From: Phytohabitans rumicis
GTDB lineage: Bacteria > Actinomycetota > Actinomycetes > Mycobacteriales > Micromonosporaceae
NCBI RefSeq assembly: GCF_011764445.1
Contig: NZ_BLPG01000001.1
Location: 3,472,001-3,536,000, forward strand
Reading direction: 5' to 3'
Length of the DNA: 64,000 nucleotides
Shown: positions 37,884 to 52,951 of the stretch, in pieces
Position numbering within the stretch: position 1 is the stretch's first letter
Layout: every line of letters starts with the position of its first letter
The notes under the pieces: generated by a model
Database searches by the model: none
Seen by the model: the letters and a program-made list of their open reading frames with translations, nothing else
What the model was told of the DNA's origin: nothing
Position numbers and translations under genes: made by a program

Positions 37884-38852
37884 ATGAAGGTTGGTGCGCT
37901 GCTCTGCGTCTTCGGCATGGCGATCGTCGGCAGCTCGGTCTCGCTGAGCCAGCTGATCCTCGACTACCCCACGCTGACCGGCCAGGCCGTCCGGTACGGC
38001 GTCGCGGCGGCCCTACTGCTGCTCATCGCCCGCACGTTCCGCCGGCCCACCCGGCGCGAACTGGGCATCCTCACCGTGCTCGCGGCGACCGGGCTGGCCG
38101 CGTTCAACGCGTGCATCCTCATCGCGCTGCCGCACGCCGACGCGGCCGTCGTCGGTACGGTCATCGGCGCGGCCCCGCTCGGCCTCGCGCTCCTGGCGCC
38201 GATGCTGCGCGGTGCCCGCCCCGCCGCCCGGATCGTCGCTGCCGCAGCCGTCGTCGTCGCCGGTACGGCGCTGGTGCAGGGCAGCGGCCGGGCCGACACC
38301 ATCGGGGTGCTGGCGTCGCTCGGCGCCCTGGTCGGGGAGGTGCTCTTCTCCCTGCTCGCCGCCGCCGTCCTGCCCCGCCTCGGGGCGGTACGCGTGGCGG
38401 CGTACAGCTGCGCGCTGGCCGTACCCCTGTTGCTGGTGGGTGGGGTCGCGGCCGGTGAAGTGACGCGGTGGCGGCTGCCCACGGGCGCCGAGACCGCCAC
38501 GCTGGCGTACCTGGCGCTGGGGATGACGGTGGTGGCGTTCGTGGCGTGGTTCACCGGGTTGCAGCGGCTGGGGGTCGAGCGGGCCGGCATGATCGTCGGG
38601 GTGATGCCGGTGGCGACGCTGGTGACCGCCGCGATCCAGGCGGGCCGGCTGCCCGATCCGGGCCAGACGGCCGGCGTGCTGGTGGTCGCGCTGGGCCTGA
38701 CCCTGGGGCTGACGAGTCAGTCCTCGGCGGCCCGCACCGACTCGGCGTACGACAGGGCGGCCCGGCGCAGCGCCGCCTCGGCGTCCAACCCGCCTGCCCT
38801 GGCCGACGCGACGGTGGCCAGCAGCGCCGCGCCGAGGTCGTCGCCGGCCTGA
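37884..38852 (+). CDS. EamA/DMT-type small-molecule exporter
   Basis: 322 residues with ten hydrophobic segments in two repeats, as in drug/metabolite transporters. It is divergent from the MocR regulator (66 bp between starts), a frequent regulator-transporter pair. The last about 45 residues (after LGLTLGLTSQSS) are polar and read antisense through the 3' end of mazG for 136 nt, so the true stop may have been lost or shifted. Confidence 0.82.
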   Translation: MKVGALLCVFGMAIVGSSVSLSQLILDYPTLTGQAVRYGVAAALLLLIARTFRRPTRRELGILTVLAATGLAAFNACILIALPHADAAVVGTVIGAAPLGLALLAPMLRGARPAARIVAAAAVVVAGTALVQGSGRADTIGVLASLGALVGEVLFSLLAAAVLPRLGAVRVAAYSCALAVPLLLVGGVAAGEVTRWRLPTGAETATLAYLALGMTVVAFVAWFTGLQRLGVERAGMIVGVMPVATLVTAAIQAGRLPDPGQTAGVLVVALGLTLGLTSQSSAARTDSAYDRAARRSAASASNPPALADATVASSAAPRSSPA

Positions 38853-39658
38853 GGCACCGGCACGTCGATCCCGGCCCGCTCGGCCCGCTGGAGGATCTTG
38901 GCGGCCAGGGAGAGGGCCGGCTGGGCCAGCGCGATCCCGTCCATGGCCGAGTCGCGGGACTTCTCCGCCCGCTTGATCTGCTCCCAGTTCTCGATGATCT
39001 CGTCGACGCCGGACACCGCCGTGCCCGCGAAGACGTGCGGGTTGCGCCGGATCAGCTTCGCCACCAGGTCACCGGCGACGTCGTCGACCGTCCAGCGCTC
39101 GCCCTCGGGCAGTTCCTCGGCGAGCCGGGCGTGCAGCACCACCTGGAGCAGCACGTCGCCCAGCTCCTCGCGCAGCGCGCCGAGGTCGCCGGCCTCGATC
39201 GCGTCGTACGCCTCGTAGCACTCCTCCAGCAGGAACTGCGCCAGCGTGGCGTGCGTCTGCTGCCGCTTCCACGGGTCGCCGCCCGGCGAGGCCAGCCGGT
39301 CCATCACCGTCACCGCGTCCAGCAGCCGGGCCCCGGGCGGGTCCCACGAGCCGTACATCAGCTCCAGCTCGGCGCGGCCCGGCTCGCGCGCCACCCGCAT
39401 GCCGAGGTCACGGGCGAGCGCCTCGTCCCCGGCCGGGCCGGCCAGCCAGACCGCCGTACCGCCGTCGCCGGCCGCCGCGAGCAGGTCGTCGATGCCGCCG
39501 ATCGTCACGCCGGCACCCGCCGCGCGTACGGCCGCCACCTGCTCGCTCTCCGTGCCCGCCACGACCGGATGCCCGCGTACGAGGTCCCACGCCGCCGCGG
39601 TCAACAGGCCGGCCGGGAGCCGGGGCGAGGTGACCAGCAGTACGAGACGAGCCGTCAT
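38717..39658 (-). CDS. mazG: MazG nucleoside triphosphate pyrophosphohydrolase
   Basis: 313 residues. An N-terminal Rossmann-like region of about 110 residues, often found in actinobacterial MazG, precedes the MazG domain with EECYEAYDAIEAGD and REELGDVLLQVVLHA (acidic metal-binding residues) and the RRNPHVFAG motif. It hydrolyses non-canonical or excess NTPs, lowering mutagenesis and modulating the stringent response. The ATG overlaps the stop of the SurA-like gene (ATGA), so the order mfd, SurA-like, mazG forms one operon. Confidence 0.92.
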   Translation of the reverse strand: MTARLVLLVTSPRLPAGLLTAAAWDLVRGHPVVAGTESEQVAAVRAAGAGVTIGGIDDLLAAAGDGGTAVWLAGPAGDEALARDLGMRVAREPGRAELELMYGSWDPPGARLLDAVTVMDRLASPGGDPWKRQQTHATLAQFLLEECYEAYDAIEAGDLGALREELGDVLLQVVLHARLAEELPEGERWTVDDVAGDLVAKLIRRNPHVFAGTAVSGVDEIIENWEQIKRAEKSRDSAMDGIALAQPALSLAAKILQRAERAGIDVPVPQAGDDLGAALLATVASARAGGLDAEAALRRAALSYAESVRAAED

Positions 39659-40380
39659 AGAGAAACGTCGGTCACCATGTCGGAGGAGATGAACGGCAGG
39701 TTGTAGAAGATCGGGCCCTGCTGGGTGCTGACCGCCATCGGCGCGCCCACCGGCTCGTACCTCGGGTTGACCGAGGCGTTGGTGCGCTCCACCTCGGCGC
39801 CCAGCGCGGTCGAGACCAGGATGGCCGCCTCGGCGAAGATGGCCGAGCCGAACGCCTCGCGCACCTGGGTCACGGTCAGGCCCGCCTGGATCGCCCCGGT
39901 CTTGGCCAGCGCCCCGTAGACCTTCATGATCCCCTCGTCGGTCAGCTCGGTACGCGGGGTGTTCTCGGCGATCACGTTGGAGACGTCGAGCCACGCCGCC
40001 CACAGCTTCACGTACGCGCTGTCGGCCGGGGCCCGCAACGCCTCGGCGATCTGGGCCGGGTCGGTGGGCTCCTGCGGGGCCGGGAGCTTCTTGTCGATGA
40101 CGATGCGCCGGCCCAGCTCCAGGCTGACCATCAGGTCGACGACCTCCTGCCGGGTCACCGGCAGCTCGGCGGTGCCGGGCGACGCCTCGGGCGTGGGGGT
40201 CGCGGTGCCGGTCGCCGCCGCGGCCACGACCTCGTCGTACACCTCGTCGACCTGCTTTTCGGTGATCGTCGTGTCGCCCACGAACGCCGCCTTGCCGTTT
40301 TCCACCCGGCACCCGGCGAGCCCGCCGAGGCCCAGGGCGGCGATGACGACGATGGATGCCAGTCGACGACCACGGTTCAT
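39655..40380 (-). CDS. SurA N-domain-like lipoprotein
   Basis: 241 residues. Signal peptide and lipobox GLAGC (Cys24), followed by GDTTITEKQVDEVYDEVV, the start of the SurA/PrsA-type chaperone N-domain. There is no parvulin (PPIase) domain. A Thr/Pro/Ala-rich insert lies at about residues 58-72. It is 13 nt downstream of mfd and overlaps mazG, a conserved actinobacterial order. Confidence 0.83.
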   Translation of the reverse strand: MNRGRRLASIVVIAALGLGGLAGCRVENGKAAFVGDTTITEKQVDEVYDEVVAAAATGTATPTPEASPGTAELPVTRQEVVDLMVSLELGRRIVIDKKLPAPQEPTDPAQIAEALRAPADSAYVKLWAAWLDVSNVIAENTPRTELTDEGIMKVYGALAKTGAIQAGLTVTQVREAFGSAIFAEAAILVSTALGAEVERTNASVNPRYEPVGAPMAVSTQQGPIFYNLPFISSDMVTDVSL

Positions 40381-40393
40381 GGCCGACACTCTC

Positions 40394-44006
<3,613 letters not shown>

Positions 44007-44102
44007 GGAAACACCTCTTCGGGCACGCACGAACGCCCCGCGCCCGGACCGGACGGGGGTATGTGGCCTCCAGCCTATCCCTCCTGGTGGTATGAGTGTT
44101 AC

Positions 44103-45092
44103 GTGGATAGATGGGGCAAAACGGGCCTACTGGTCATCGGCACGCTGGCGCTGGCCGGCGCGTTCATCGCGGCGTACGTCGGCGGCCTGCACCAACCCAC
44201 GCCCCGGGACGTGCCGGTCGGCGTCGTCCGCGACGACAGCGCCGCGAGCCGGGTGCTCGCCGCGCTGCGCCCGCAGCTCAAGGCCATCGAGTACGCCGAC
44301 GCCGGGGACGCCGCCGAGGCGCTCACCCGGCGCAAGGTGTACGCGGTGCTCGCGTCCACGGACGCCGGCGGCGCGACCGGCCTGACGCTCACCACGGCGA
44401 GTGCCTCCTCGCCCGTGGCGACCGACCTGATCATCCAGGCGACCACCGCGGCAGCCGCCACGGCCGAGGTGCCGTTGACGGTGGCGGACGCCGTACCCGT
44501 GTCGGATGCCGACCCCCGCGGGCTCGTGCCGTTCTATCTGGTCGTGGGCCTAGTGCTCGGCGGCTATCTGGCCTCGACGGCGCTCGGCCTGTCGGCCGGT
44601 ACGGCGCCGGCGGACCTGGACCGGGCCGCGCTGCGGATCGGCACGCTCGCGGTCTTCGCGGTGACCCTGGGGGTCACCGGCGCGATCATCACCGGCCCGG
44701 TGCTGGACGTCTTCACCGCGCACCGGCCGGGGATCGCGATCGCCGGGGCGTTGATCGTCTTCGCCTCCGCCATGATCGCGGCGGCGGTACAGAGCTGGCT
44801 CAGCCTCTTCGGCACCGGGCTGGTGATCCTGCTGCTGGTCGTGCTCGGCAACCCGGGATCGGGCGGCATCTACCCGCCGGAGTTCCTGCCGACCTTCTTC
44901 CGCGGCATGCACCGCTGGGACCCGCCGGGACTGGGCACCGACCTGATCAAGTCGGTCGTGTACTTCGACCGGAAGGCGGCCGCGTGGCCGATCACCGCGC
45001 TGGCCCTCTGGGCGCTGGCCGGCGTGGTCGCTCTGCTCGCCCGCCCCGTCCTGCGCCCCGTCTCAGCGCCGATTCAGCCTTCCGACCTTTGA
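44103..45092 (+). CDS. ABC-2/YhgE-like membrane protein
   Basis: 329 residues. One N-terminal helix (about 7-27), a soluble extracytoplasmic segment of about 110 residues (VPVGVVRDDSAASRVL) and five more helices from about 145, ending in basic residues. This is the layout of DUF3533/ABC-2-type and YhgE/Pip-like membrane proteins; no ATPase is adjacent. The GTG at 44103 gives VDRWGKTGLLVIG; it is 96 bp past the divergent mfd start. Confidence 0.72.
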   Translation: MDRWGKTGLLVIGTLALAGAFIAAYVGGLHQPTPRDVPVGVVRDDSAASRVLAALRPQLKAIEYADAGDAAEALTRRKVYAVLASTDAGGATGLTLTTASASSPVATDLIIQATTAAAATAEVPLTVADAVPVSDADPRGLVPFYLVVGLVLGGYLASTALGLSAGTAPADLDRAALRIGTLAVFAVTLGVTGAIITGPVLDVFTAHRPGIAIAGALIVFASAMIAAAVQSWLSLFGTGLVILLLVVLGNPGSGGIYPPEFLPTFFRGMHRWDPPGLGTDLIKSVVYFDRKAAAWPITALALWALAGVVALLARPVLRPVSAPIQPSDL

Positions 45093-45188
45093 GACATGAC
45101 TCACCAGTTTGACCTGCTAGCAACGTGGCCTCGGTAACATCTTGGTGTCGGACAGCGCCGTCCTTCGTACTCAGGTAAGGAGCGCACG

Positions 45189-47999
<2,811 letters not shown>

Positions 48000-48051
48000 C
48001 CCCGCCGCCTCCCGCCTCTCCCCGCCCCGCCGCCTCGCCCCGGCTCTCCCC

Positions 48052-48112
48052 GGTGATCAGGGAGTGGCTCGGGCGTGTTGCGGCGGGGCGAGAGAGCAGC
48101 TCCCTGATCACC
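48052..48112. repeat. 61-bp TGATCAGGGA palindrome, intergenic copy
   Basis: Arms GGTGATCAGGGAG and CTCCCTGATCACC, 61 bp in total. It starts 52 bp after the ppc stop and is closely related to the unit inside the MocR gene, and shares arms with the one at 63616. Possible transcription terminator of ppc. Confidence 0.85.
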
Positions 48113-48178
48113 GAGATCTTGGGGGCTGTGGCGGTGCCCTTCGCCCTCACTTCCAGAGGGTGCCCCTGCCTGCCGCAC

Positions 48179-48196
48179 GGGGCGTGAGTAGGGCGG
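48179..48196. repeat. Half copy of the GAGTAGGGCG palindrome
   Basis: GGGCGTGAGTAGGGCG-type sequence matching one arm of the palindrome at 48503-48562. No matching second arm is close by, so it is a solo arm. Confidence 0.55.
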
Positions 48197-48244
48197 TACA
48201 GCGCAAGATGCGCCGCCGATGGTGGCGCCGTTTCCCTGATTGCC

Positions 48245-48308
48245 GCGGTGATCATGAGGTTAGCGTCAGGGCAAGCGCTCTCCCTAACGCTAACTTCATG
48301 ATCACCGC
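48245..48308. repeat. 64-bp TGATCATGA palindrome
   Basis: 22-nt arms (GCGGTGATCATGAGGTTAGC... and ...GCTAACTTCATGATCACCGC) with one G-T wobble, and the stem can continue inward through CAGGG/CCCTA. Single copy in this window. Confidence 0.8.
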
Positions 48309-48319
48309 AGGCTGGCGTC

Positions 48320-48429
48320 GGTCGCTCGACTTGGTGGGGCGTACCGGGATCTTGGGCCCGGTTATGTCGGACACGTCCGGACGCAAGATCCCGCCCTGCC
48401 CCACCAAGTCCACTGGCCGGCAAGCGACC
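48320..48429. repeat. Nested palindrome ACTTGGTGGGGC / GATCTTG
   Basis: Three concentric arm pairs: GGTCGCT/AGCGACC (outer), GACTTGGTGGGGC/GCCCCACCAAGTC (48328-48340 and 48398-48410) and GGGATCTTG/CAAGATCCC (48346-48354 and 48384-48392). A fourth palindrome type in this gap. Confidence 0.75.
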
Positions 48430-48480
48430 AACCGGCGCCGCTTGACAGCACCCAGGAACCCTTGACTACCCGGCCTTGAT

Positions 48481-48562
48481 GGCGCCCCTGTTGGCGGCGC
48501 GCGGGTGAGTAGGGCGCCCCCATACCCGGCATCGCGGGAACAGGGGCGCCCTACTCACGCCC
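48481..48562. repeat. Two overlapping palindromes sharing one arm
   Basis: GGGTGAGTAGGGCGCCCC (48503-48520) pairs with GGGGCGCCCTACTCACGCCC (48543-48562). Alternatively GGCGCCCCTGTT (48481-48492) pairs with AACAGGGGCGCC (48539-48550), using the same GGGGCGCC. The two foldings exclude each other. Confidence 0.75.
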
Positions 48563-48620
48563 GTGTCACGGCCGAGACCGGCCGCCCCGCAGCGCGCTCC
48601 CCCAGCCCACGATCCCCTCC

Positions 48621-48701
48621 GCGATCAAGGAAAACGCCGTCGATCAAGGGCAAACGGTCGTGGTTTGGAGATCAAAGCACGACCGTTTGCCCTTGATCGA
48701 C
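48621..48701. repeat. 57-bp palindromic repeat, copy 5
   Basis: Core at 48642-48698 with GAGAT loop and nearly perfect arms (one mismatch near the loop, GGTTTG against CAAAGC). The outer left motif GCGATCAAGGAAAACGCC remains, the right outer arm is lost. It is the last element before the ABC operon's 3' end. The whole 47999-48752 gap contains no gene I can support, only palindromes and a GGGCGGAAAGAG-type purine-rich repeat at 48702-48750. Confidence 0.9.
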
Positions 48702-48751
48702 GGAAAGAGGGCGGAAAGGGGCGGAAAGAGGGGGAAAGAGGGCGGAAGGGG

Positions 48752-49474
48752 CTAGGAGGTTTCGCCGGCTACGGAGAAGGAGCGGAGGCGGTCTATCGCT
48801 AGCACGGTGAAGCCGGCCACCATCAAGGTCGTCATCACCAGGGCCACCGGCAGGCCGACCTTGGCGTGCAGCAGGCCGGTCGGTGCGATCCGGTCGGCGA
48901 GCGTGATGACGTACTGCTGGATGGACAGGGTGCGGGTGCCGGAGACGAAGTTGCCCAGCAGTCCCTCCCAGACCAGCACGTACACCAGGCCGAGCAGCAC
49001 CGGTCGCCGGGTCACCAGGCTCAGCGCCAGGAAGAACGCCGAGTACGCCAGCGCGCCCACCGCGCACGCCGCCGCGAGCCCGAGCCCCAGCCGTACGCCG
49101 TCGGCGAGCACGCCGGCGACGTACATCGGGACGGCGACGGTCGCGGCTGTCACGCCGGTCGCCACCGCCAGCTTCGGCAGGATGATCTGCCAGCGGGGCA
49201 GCGGCTTGGTGAGGATGTGCACCACCGTGCCGTCGTCGATCTCCGAGCCGAGCACCCCGGTGCCCACGATGAGGGCGATCACCGGCAGTACGACGGCCAG
49301 GCCGAGCCCGACCAGCACCGGCTGCCCCCAGTGCTCGGGCGCGACCCCGAACCCGCGGCTCAGCGCCGCCAGCCCGATGACGAGCAGCGGCAGCGGCAGG
49401 AGCAGCAGGAATCGGCGCCGGCCGAAGAGGCCCCGGGTGGTGATCCACGCGATCGTCTGGGTTACCACGGTCAT
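48752..49474 (-). CDS. ABC-2 type permease (second transporter of the operon)
   Basis: 240 residues with six hydrophobic segments; the loop EIDDGTVVHILTKPLPRW is typical of ABC-2 permeases of the exporter/lantibiotic-immunity type. The ATG overlaps the stop of the ATPase gene (ATGA). Substrate unknown. Confidence 0.87.
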   Translation of the reverse strand: MTVVTQTIAWITTRGLFGRRRFLLLLPLPLLVIGLAALSRGFGVAPEHWGQPVLVGLGLAVVLPVIALIVGTGVLGSEIDDGTVVHILTKPLPRWQIILPKLAVATGVTAATVAVPMYVAGVLADGVRLGLGLAAACAVGALAYSAFFLALSLVTRRPVLLGLVYVLVWEGLLGNFVSGTRTLSIQQYVITLADRIAPTGLLHAKVGLPVALVMTTLMVAGFTVLAIDRLRSFSVAGETS

Positions 49475-50436
49475 GCCTCCACCAGGTAGGAGAAGACGCT
49501 CTCCAGGGACTCGTCCGAGGGCAGCAACCGGCGTACCCGGATGCCCTCAGCGAGCGCGATCTTGGGTAGCGCGCGGGTGAAGCTGCCGTAGTCGCCTGCG
49601 CGTACGGTCAGGCCGGCCCGGTCGATCTCGACGCCGGTGACCGAGCCCTGCCCGATCAGCGCCACGGCGAGCCGCCGGTCGTCCGTGGACTGTACGGCGA
49701 ACACGTGCGGCCGGTTGGACATCAGCCGGCGGATGGCCCGGTAGTCGCCGGAGGCGGCGAGCCGGCCGGCCACGATCACCTGGACGGTGCCGGAGACCTG
49801 CTCGACCTCTTCGAGGATGTGCGAGCTGAAGAGGATCGTCCGCCCGGCCGCGCCTAGCCGGTGCAGCAGCTCCATCATGTGCAGCCGCTGCCGCGGGTCC
49901 ATCCCGTTGAACGGCTCGTCGAGCAGCAGCACCTCGGGGTCGTGCACCAGCGCGGCGGCCACCCGGGTGCGCTGCCGCATGCCCTTGGAGTAGGTGCCGA
50001 TCCGGCGGTCCTGGGCGTCGGTCATCTCGACCAGTTCCAGGGCCCGCTGGGCGGCCGAAGCCGGGTCGGGCAGCTTGTGCAGCTTGGCGCTCACCAGCAG
50101 GAACTCCCGTGCGGTCAGGAAGTCGTGCACCGCCTCCCGCTCGCTGACCAGCCCCAACTTCTCGTACACGGAAGGGTTGCGCCATGTCGGCGCGCCGCCG
50201 ACGGTGACCGTGCCCCGCGACGGCGCCAGGAAGCCGGCCATCATGTGCAGCACGGTGGTCTTGCCGGCGCCGTTCGGCCCGAGCAGGCCGGTCACGCCGG
50301 GCCCGAGCGTCATGGTCACGTCGTTGACGGCGACCACGTTGCCGTACCAGCGGGAGACCCCGTCCAGGGTCACGTCGCTCCCGGGCCCCGACGGAGACGT
50401 GGAGCGAAGCGGAGCGTCTTCGTTGGGTGGGTTCAT
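49471..50436 (-). CDS. ABC transporter ATPase
   Basis: 321 residues: Walker A GPNGAGKTT, signature TYSKGMRQR, Walker B VLLLDEPFNGMD and the H-loop SSHIL. The C-terminal about 100 residues form the extra domain seen in ABC-2 exporters. It sits between two permeases, with ATGA overlaps at both ends. Confidence 0.93.
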   Translation of the reverse strand: MNPPNEDAPLRSTSPSGPGSDVTLDGVSRWYGNVVAVNDVTMTLGPGVTGLLGPNGAGKTTVLHMMAGFLAPSRGTVTVGGAPTWRNPSVYEKLGLVSEREAVHDFLTAREFLLVSAKLHKLPDPASAAQRALELVEMTDAQDRRIGTYSKGMRQRTRVAAALVHDPEVLLLDEPFNGMDPRQRLHMMELLHRLGAAGRTILFSSHILEEVEQVSGTVQVIVAGRLAASGDYRAIRRLMSNRPHVFAVQSTDDRRLAVALIGQGSVTGVEIDRAGLTVRAGDYGSFTRALPKIALAEGIRVRRLLPSDESLESVFSYLVEA

Positions 50437-51305
50437 GAGGAGGCCACCTTCCGGTAGCGGGCGAGCAGGAGGGCGATGCAGCCGGCGACGAGGCCGACGG
50501 CCACCGCCAGGTACAGGGGACCGAACGAACCGATGCTGTCGCCGTCGCCGTCAGCCCCGGACTCGAAGAGCCAGATCCCGACGCCGAACACCAGGCTGGA
50601 CGGGCTGAAGAGCAGGGCCAGGTCGTTCACCGTCTGCGACGGCATGACCGACAGCACGCCGACGACCGGCGTGGTCATGAGAAAGACCGCGACGATCCCG
50701 CCGGCGGCGAACGCCCGCTTGCCGGTCAGCGACGCGACCAGCAGCCCGATGCCGGCGAAGACGGCCGCCCACAGGACCGCGTAGGCCAGCCCCGGCAGCA
50801 GGTCGCCGAGCTCGGTCCACACGTCGCCCACCTTGTCCGCGGAGAACGCGGCGATCGCGAACATCAGCAGTTGCGGCGCGCCCAGCAGCAGCCACACCGC
50901 GGTGGCGAGGGCGGCCAGCTTCGCGTACACGTAGTCGTTGCGGTGCAGCGGCCGGGAGAAGTAGAGCGGCAGCACGCCGGCCCGCAGGTCGCGGGAGACC
51001 AGCTCCGGCGCGACGACGGCCACGAAGAACACGACCAGCCAGGCCATCATGTCGGCGAACCCGGTGTAGGTGACCCCGACCTCGTCGCCGACCTGCGCGC
51101 GGATGGCCGCGAGCACCAGCCCGGTCAGGAAGACCACGCCCAGCACGAACCACGGGAAGATCTTCGCCTTGGCGCTGCGCCCCAGCCCGAACGCGGTGCG
51201 CAGCCCGTGCACGTACAGCGAGCCGAACACGTACCGCCGGCCGAGCCGCGGGCCCTCGTACCGCTGGTAGCCGATGTCGTGGATGACACTCGCCACGTCA
51301 GACAT
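50433..51305 (-). CDS. ABC-2 type permease (first transporter of the operon)
   Basis: 290 residues with six or seven hydrophobic segments. The N-terminal IGYQRYEGPRLGR and the VSRDLRAGVLPLYFSRPLHRNDY loop are characteristic of actinobacterial ABC-2 permeases paired with an ATPase. It overlaps the upstream ATPase by 8 nt. Confidence 0.88.
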   Translation of the reverse strand: MSDVASVIHDIGYQRYEGPRLGRRYVFGSLYVHGLRTAFGLGRSAKAKIFPWFVLGVVFLTGLVLAAIRAQVGDEVGVTYTGFADMMAWLVVFFVAVVAPELVSRDLRAGVLPLYFSRPLHRNDYVYAKLAALATAVWLLLGAPQLLMFAIAAFSADKVGDVWTELGDLLPGLAYAVLWAAVFAGIGLLVASLTGKRAFAAGGIVAVFLMTTPVVGVLSVMPSQTVNDLALLFSPSSLVFGVGIWLFESGADGDGDSIGSFGPLYLAVAVGLVAGCIALLLARYRKVASS

Positions 51306-52212
51306 GGGTCACCTCCCGGGTCGCGAAAAGCTCCGCGACGCGGTGGCGCCGCTGGTCGAGGCGGTGCAGCGGCAGGTCCAGCTCGGCCACCGCGGTCAGG
51401 ATGCGGTCGTACGTCGCATCGTCTTCCAGGGGTACGAGCAGCACCCGGCCGTCCCGGCGCACCGGCAGCCCGAGCAGGTCGAGCCGGACGGCCAGCTCCT
51501 CGGTCCCCTCGCTCACCTCGACGACCAGCACGTCGGTCACGGTGGTCATCGCGGAGATGTGGTCCGAGCGCAGCAGCCGGCCCGCGTCGATGGCGACCAG
51601 CGAGTCGCAGATCCGCTCGACCTCGCCGAGCAGGTGCGAGCAGACCACGACCGAGATGCCGAACTCGGTGCCGATCCGGTGGATCAGCGCCAGCATCGCG
51701 TCGCGGCCGGCCGGGTCCAGCCCGTTCGTCGGCTCGTCGAGCAGCAGCAGGTCGGGGTCGTGCACGAGCGCCTGGGCGAGCTTCACCCGCTGCTTCATGC
51801 CGGTGGAGTAGCCGCCGATCTGGCGGTACCGCTCCTCGTACAGCCCGACGTGGCGCAGCGCCTCGGAGGCCCGCTCGCGCGCCGCCGTACGCGGAAGCCC
51901 GCTCATCCGCCCCAGGTGGGTGACGAACTCGGCGGCGGACAGGTCCGGCGAGAGGCAGTCGTGCTCGGGCATGTAGCCGACCCGGGCGCGCACGGCGGCC
52001 GCGTCGGCGGTGGGGTCCAGGCCGAGCACGCGTGCCCGGCCACTGGTCGGAGCGAGCAGGCCCAGCAGGATCTTGATCAATGTGGACTTGCCCGCGCCGT
52101 TCGCCCCGACCAGCCCGACGATGCCGGGTTCGACGCTGACCGTGAGGTCAGCGAGGGCGGTAACCCGGCCGCCGTATGTCTTGGTGAGCGACTCGGTCGC
52201 TATGAGGGTCAC
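51298..52212 (-). CDS. ABC transporter ATPase, first gene of the operon
   Basis: 304 residues: Walker A GANGAGKST, signature YSTGMKQR, Walker B LLLLDEPTNGLD, H-loop CSHLL. First of four overlapping genes (ATPase, permease, ATPase, permease), so two related exporters or one with two distinct halves are made together. Confidence 0.93.
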   Translation of the reverse strand: MTLIATESLTKTYGGRVTALADLTVSVEPGIVGLVGANGAGKSTLIKILLGLLAPTSGRARVLGLDPTADAAAVRARVGYMPEHDCLSPDLSAAEFVTHLGRMSGLPRTAARERASEALRHVGLYEERYRQIGGYSTGMKQRVKLAQALVHDPDLLLLDEPTNGLDPAGRDAMLALIHRIGTEFGISVVVCSHLLGEVERICDSLVAIDAGRLLRSDHISAMTTVTDVLVVEVSEGTEELAVRLDLLGLPVRRDGRVLLVPLEDDATYDRILTAVAELDLPLHRLDQRRHRVAELFATREVTHV

Positions 52213-52255
52213 GCCGCTCAGCGTAGAAACAAGCCGCTGCCTGGGGCATCCGGCG

Positions 52256-52951
52256 TTACCCTGGCCCGGCCCCTAGGGTCCTCGGGGTCAGGCGGACGCC
52301 GGGGCTGGTGGCCCGCAGCGCCTCGGCGAGCGCGTCGCCGGCCGCGGCCAAGGCCGCGTCGGTCATCGGTGCGAGGGCGTCGAGCACGAAGACGGCCCGC
52401 GTCGTGGTGCTTCCGATCCGGGTACGTAGGCACTGCCGCCAATTCCAGCGCCGGCAGGTGACCCCGTCGTCATCTCGCCAGACCATCTCGCCCGCGGCCG
52501 GGTGCTCGACCGCCGGCTGGCCGTCCACAATGGTGTCGAACGGCTCGCTTCCGTTGGCGCGTACCAGTCGTAGCGGCCCGTGGTAGCGGTCGACGTCCTC
52601 CCCGCCGATCGGGATGGCATGCTCGACGGAGATCGCGTTGTACGCGTCGGTGAGCCGGTCCACCCGCGGCAGCCCCTGCGGGACGCGGCGCAGCAGGGCG
52701 TCGACGCTCGGGCGGGTGCGCTGCGGCTTGGCGCCGAACGCCCGGAACGCGTCCCGCCACGCCTCGACGTGCGGGTGGTCCGGCACGGCCCGCTCCTCCG
52801 CGGAGCGCAGCAGCTTTTCGCTCGCGTCGTCACTCGGGCCGGGCACGAGGTCGTCGGCGAGGATGAGGAGCGCCCGGTAGTCCGGCCGGAGGGTATACAC
52901 CTCGGGGTCGACGTACGCGCCGGCGAGCCAGCGGTCATCTTGCTGCGTCAT
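52256..52951 (-). CDS. B3/B4 tRNA-binding domain protein
   Basis: 231 residues. The free-standing B3/4 domain of phenylalanyl-tRNA synthetase beta is recognisable (WRDAFRAFGAKPQRTRPSVDALLRR, NAISVEHAIPIGGEDVD). Such proteins may edit or bind aminoacyl-tRNA or a related ligand; the role is unknown. The ATG at 52951 lies directly at the edge of a palindrome and 6 nt after a TATAGT hexamer, so the message is probably leaderless. Confidence 0.83.
   Translation of the reverse strand: MTQQDDRWLAGAYVDPEVYTLRPDYRALLILADDLVPGPSDDASEKLLRSAEERAVPDHPHVEAWRDAFRAFGAKPQRTRPSVDALLRRVPQGLPRVDRLTDAYNAISVEHAIPIGGEDVDRYHGPLRLVRANGSEPFDTIVDGQPAVEHPAAGEMVWRDDDGVTCRRWNWRQCLRTRIGSTTTRAVFVLDALAPMTDAALAAAGDALAEALRATSPGVRLTPRTLGAGPG

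Noticed and set aside
45109-45140. TTGACC/TAACAT promoter for ppc
   Set aside because: The spacer is about 20 nt, too long for a confident call.
48052-48701. CRISPR array in the palindrome-rich gap
   Set aside because: The units differ from each other, are long palindromes and have no regular spacer pattern; no cas genes are present.
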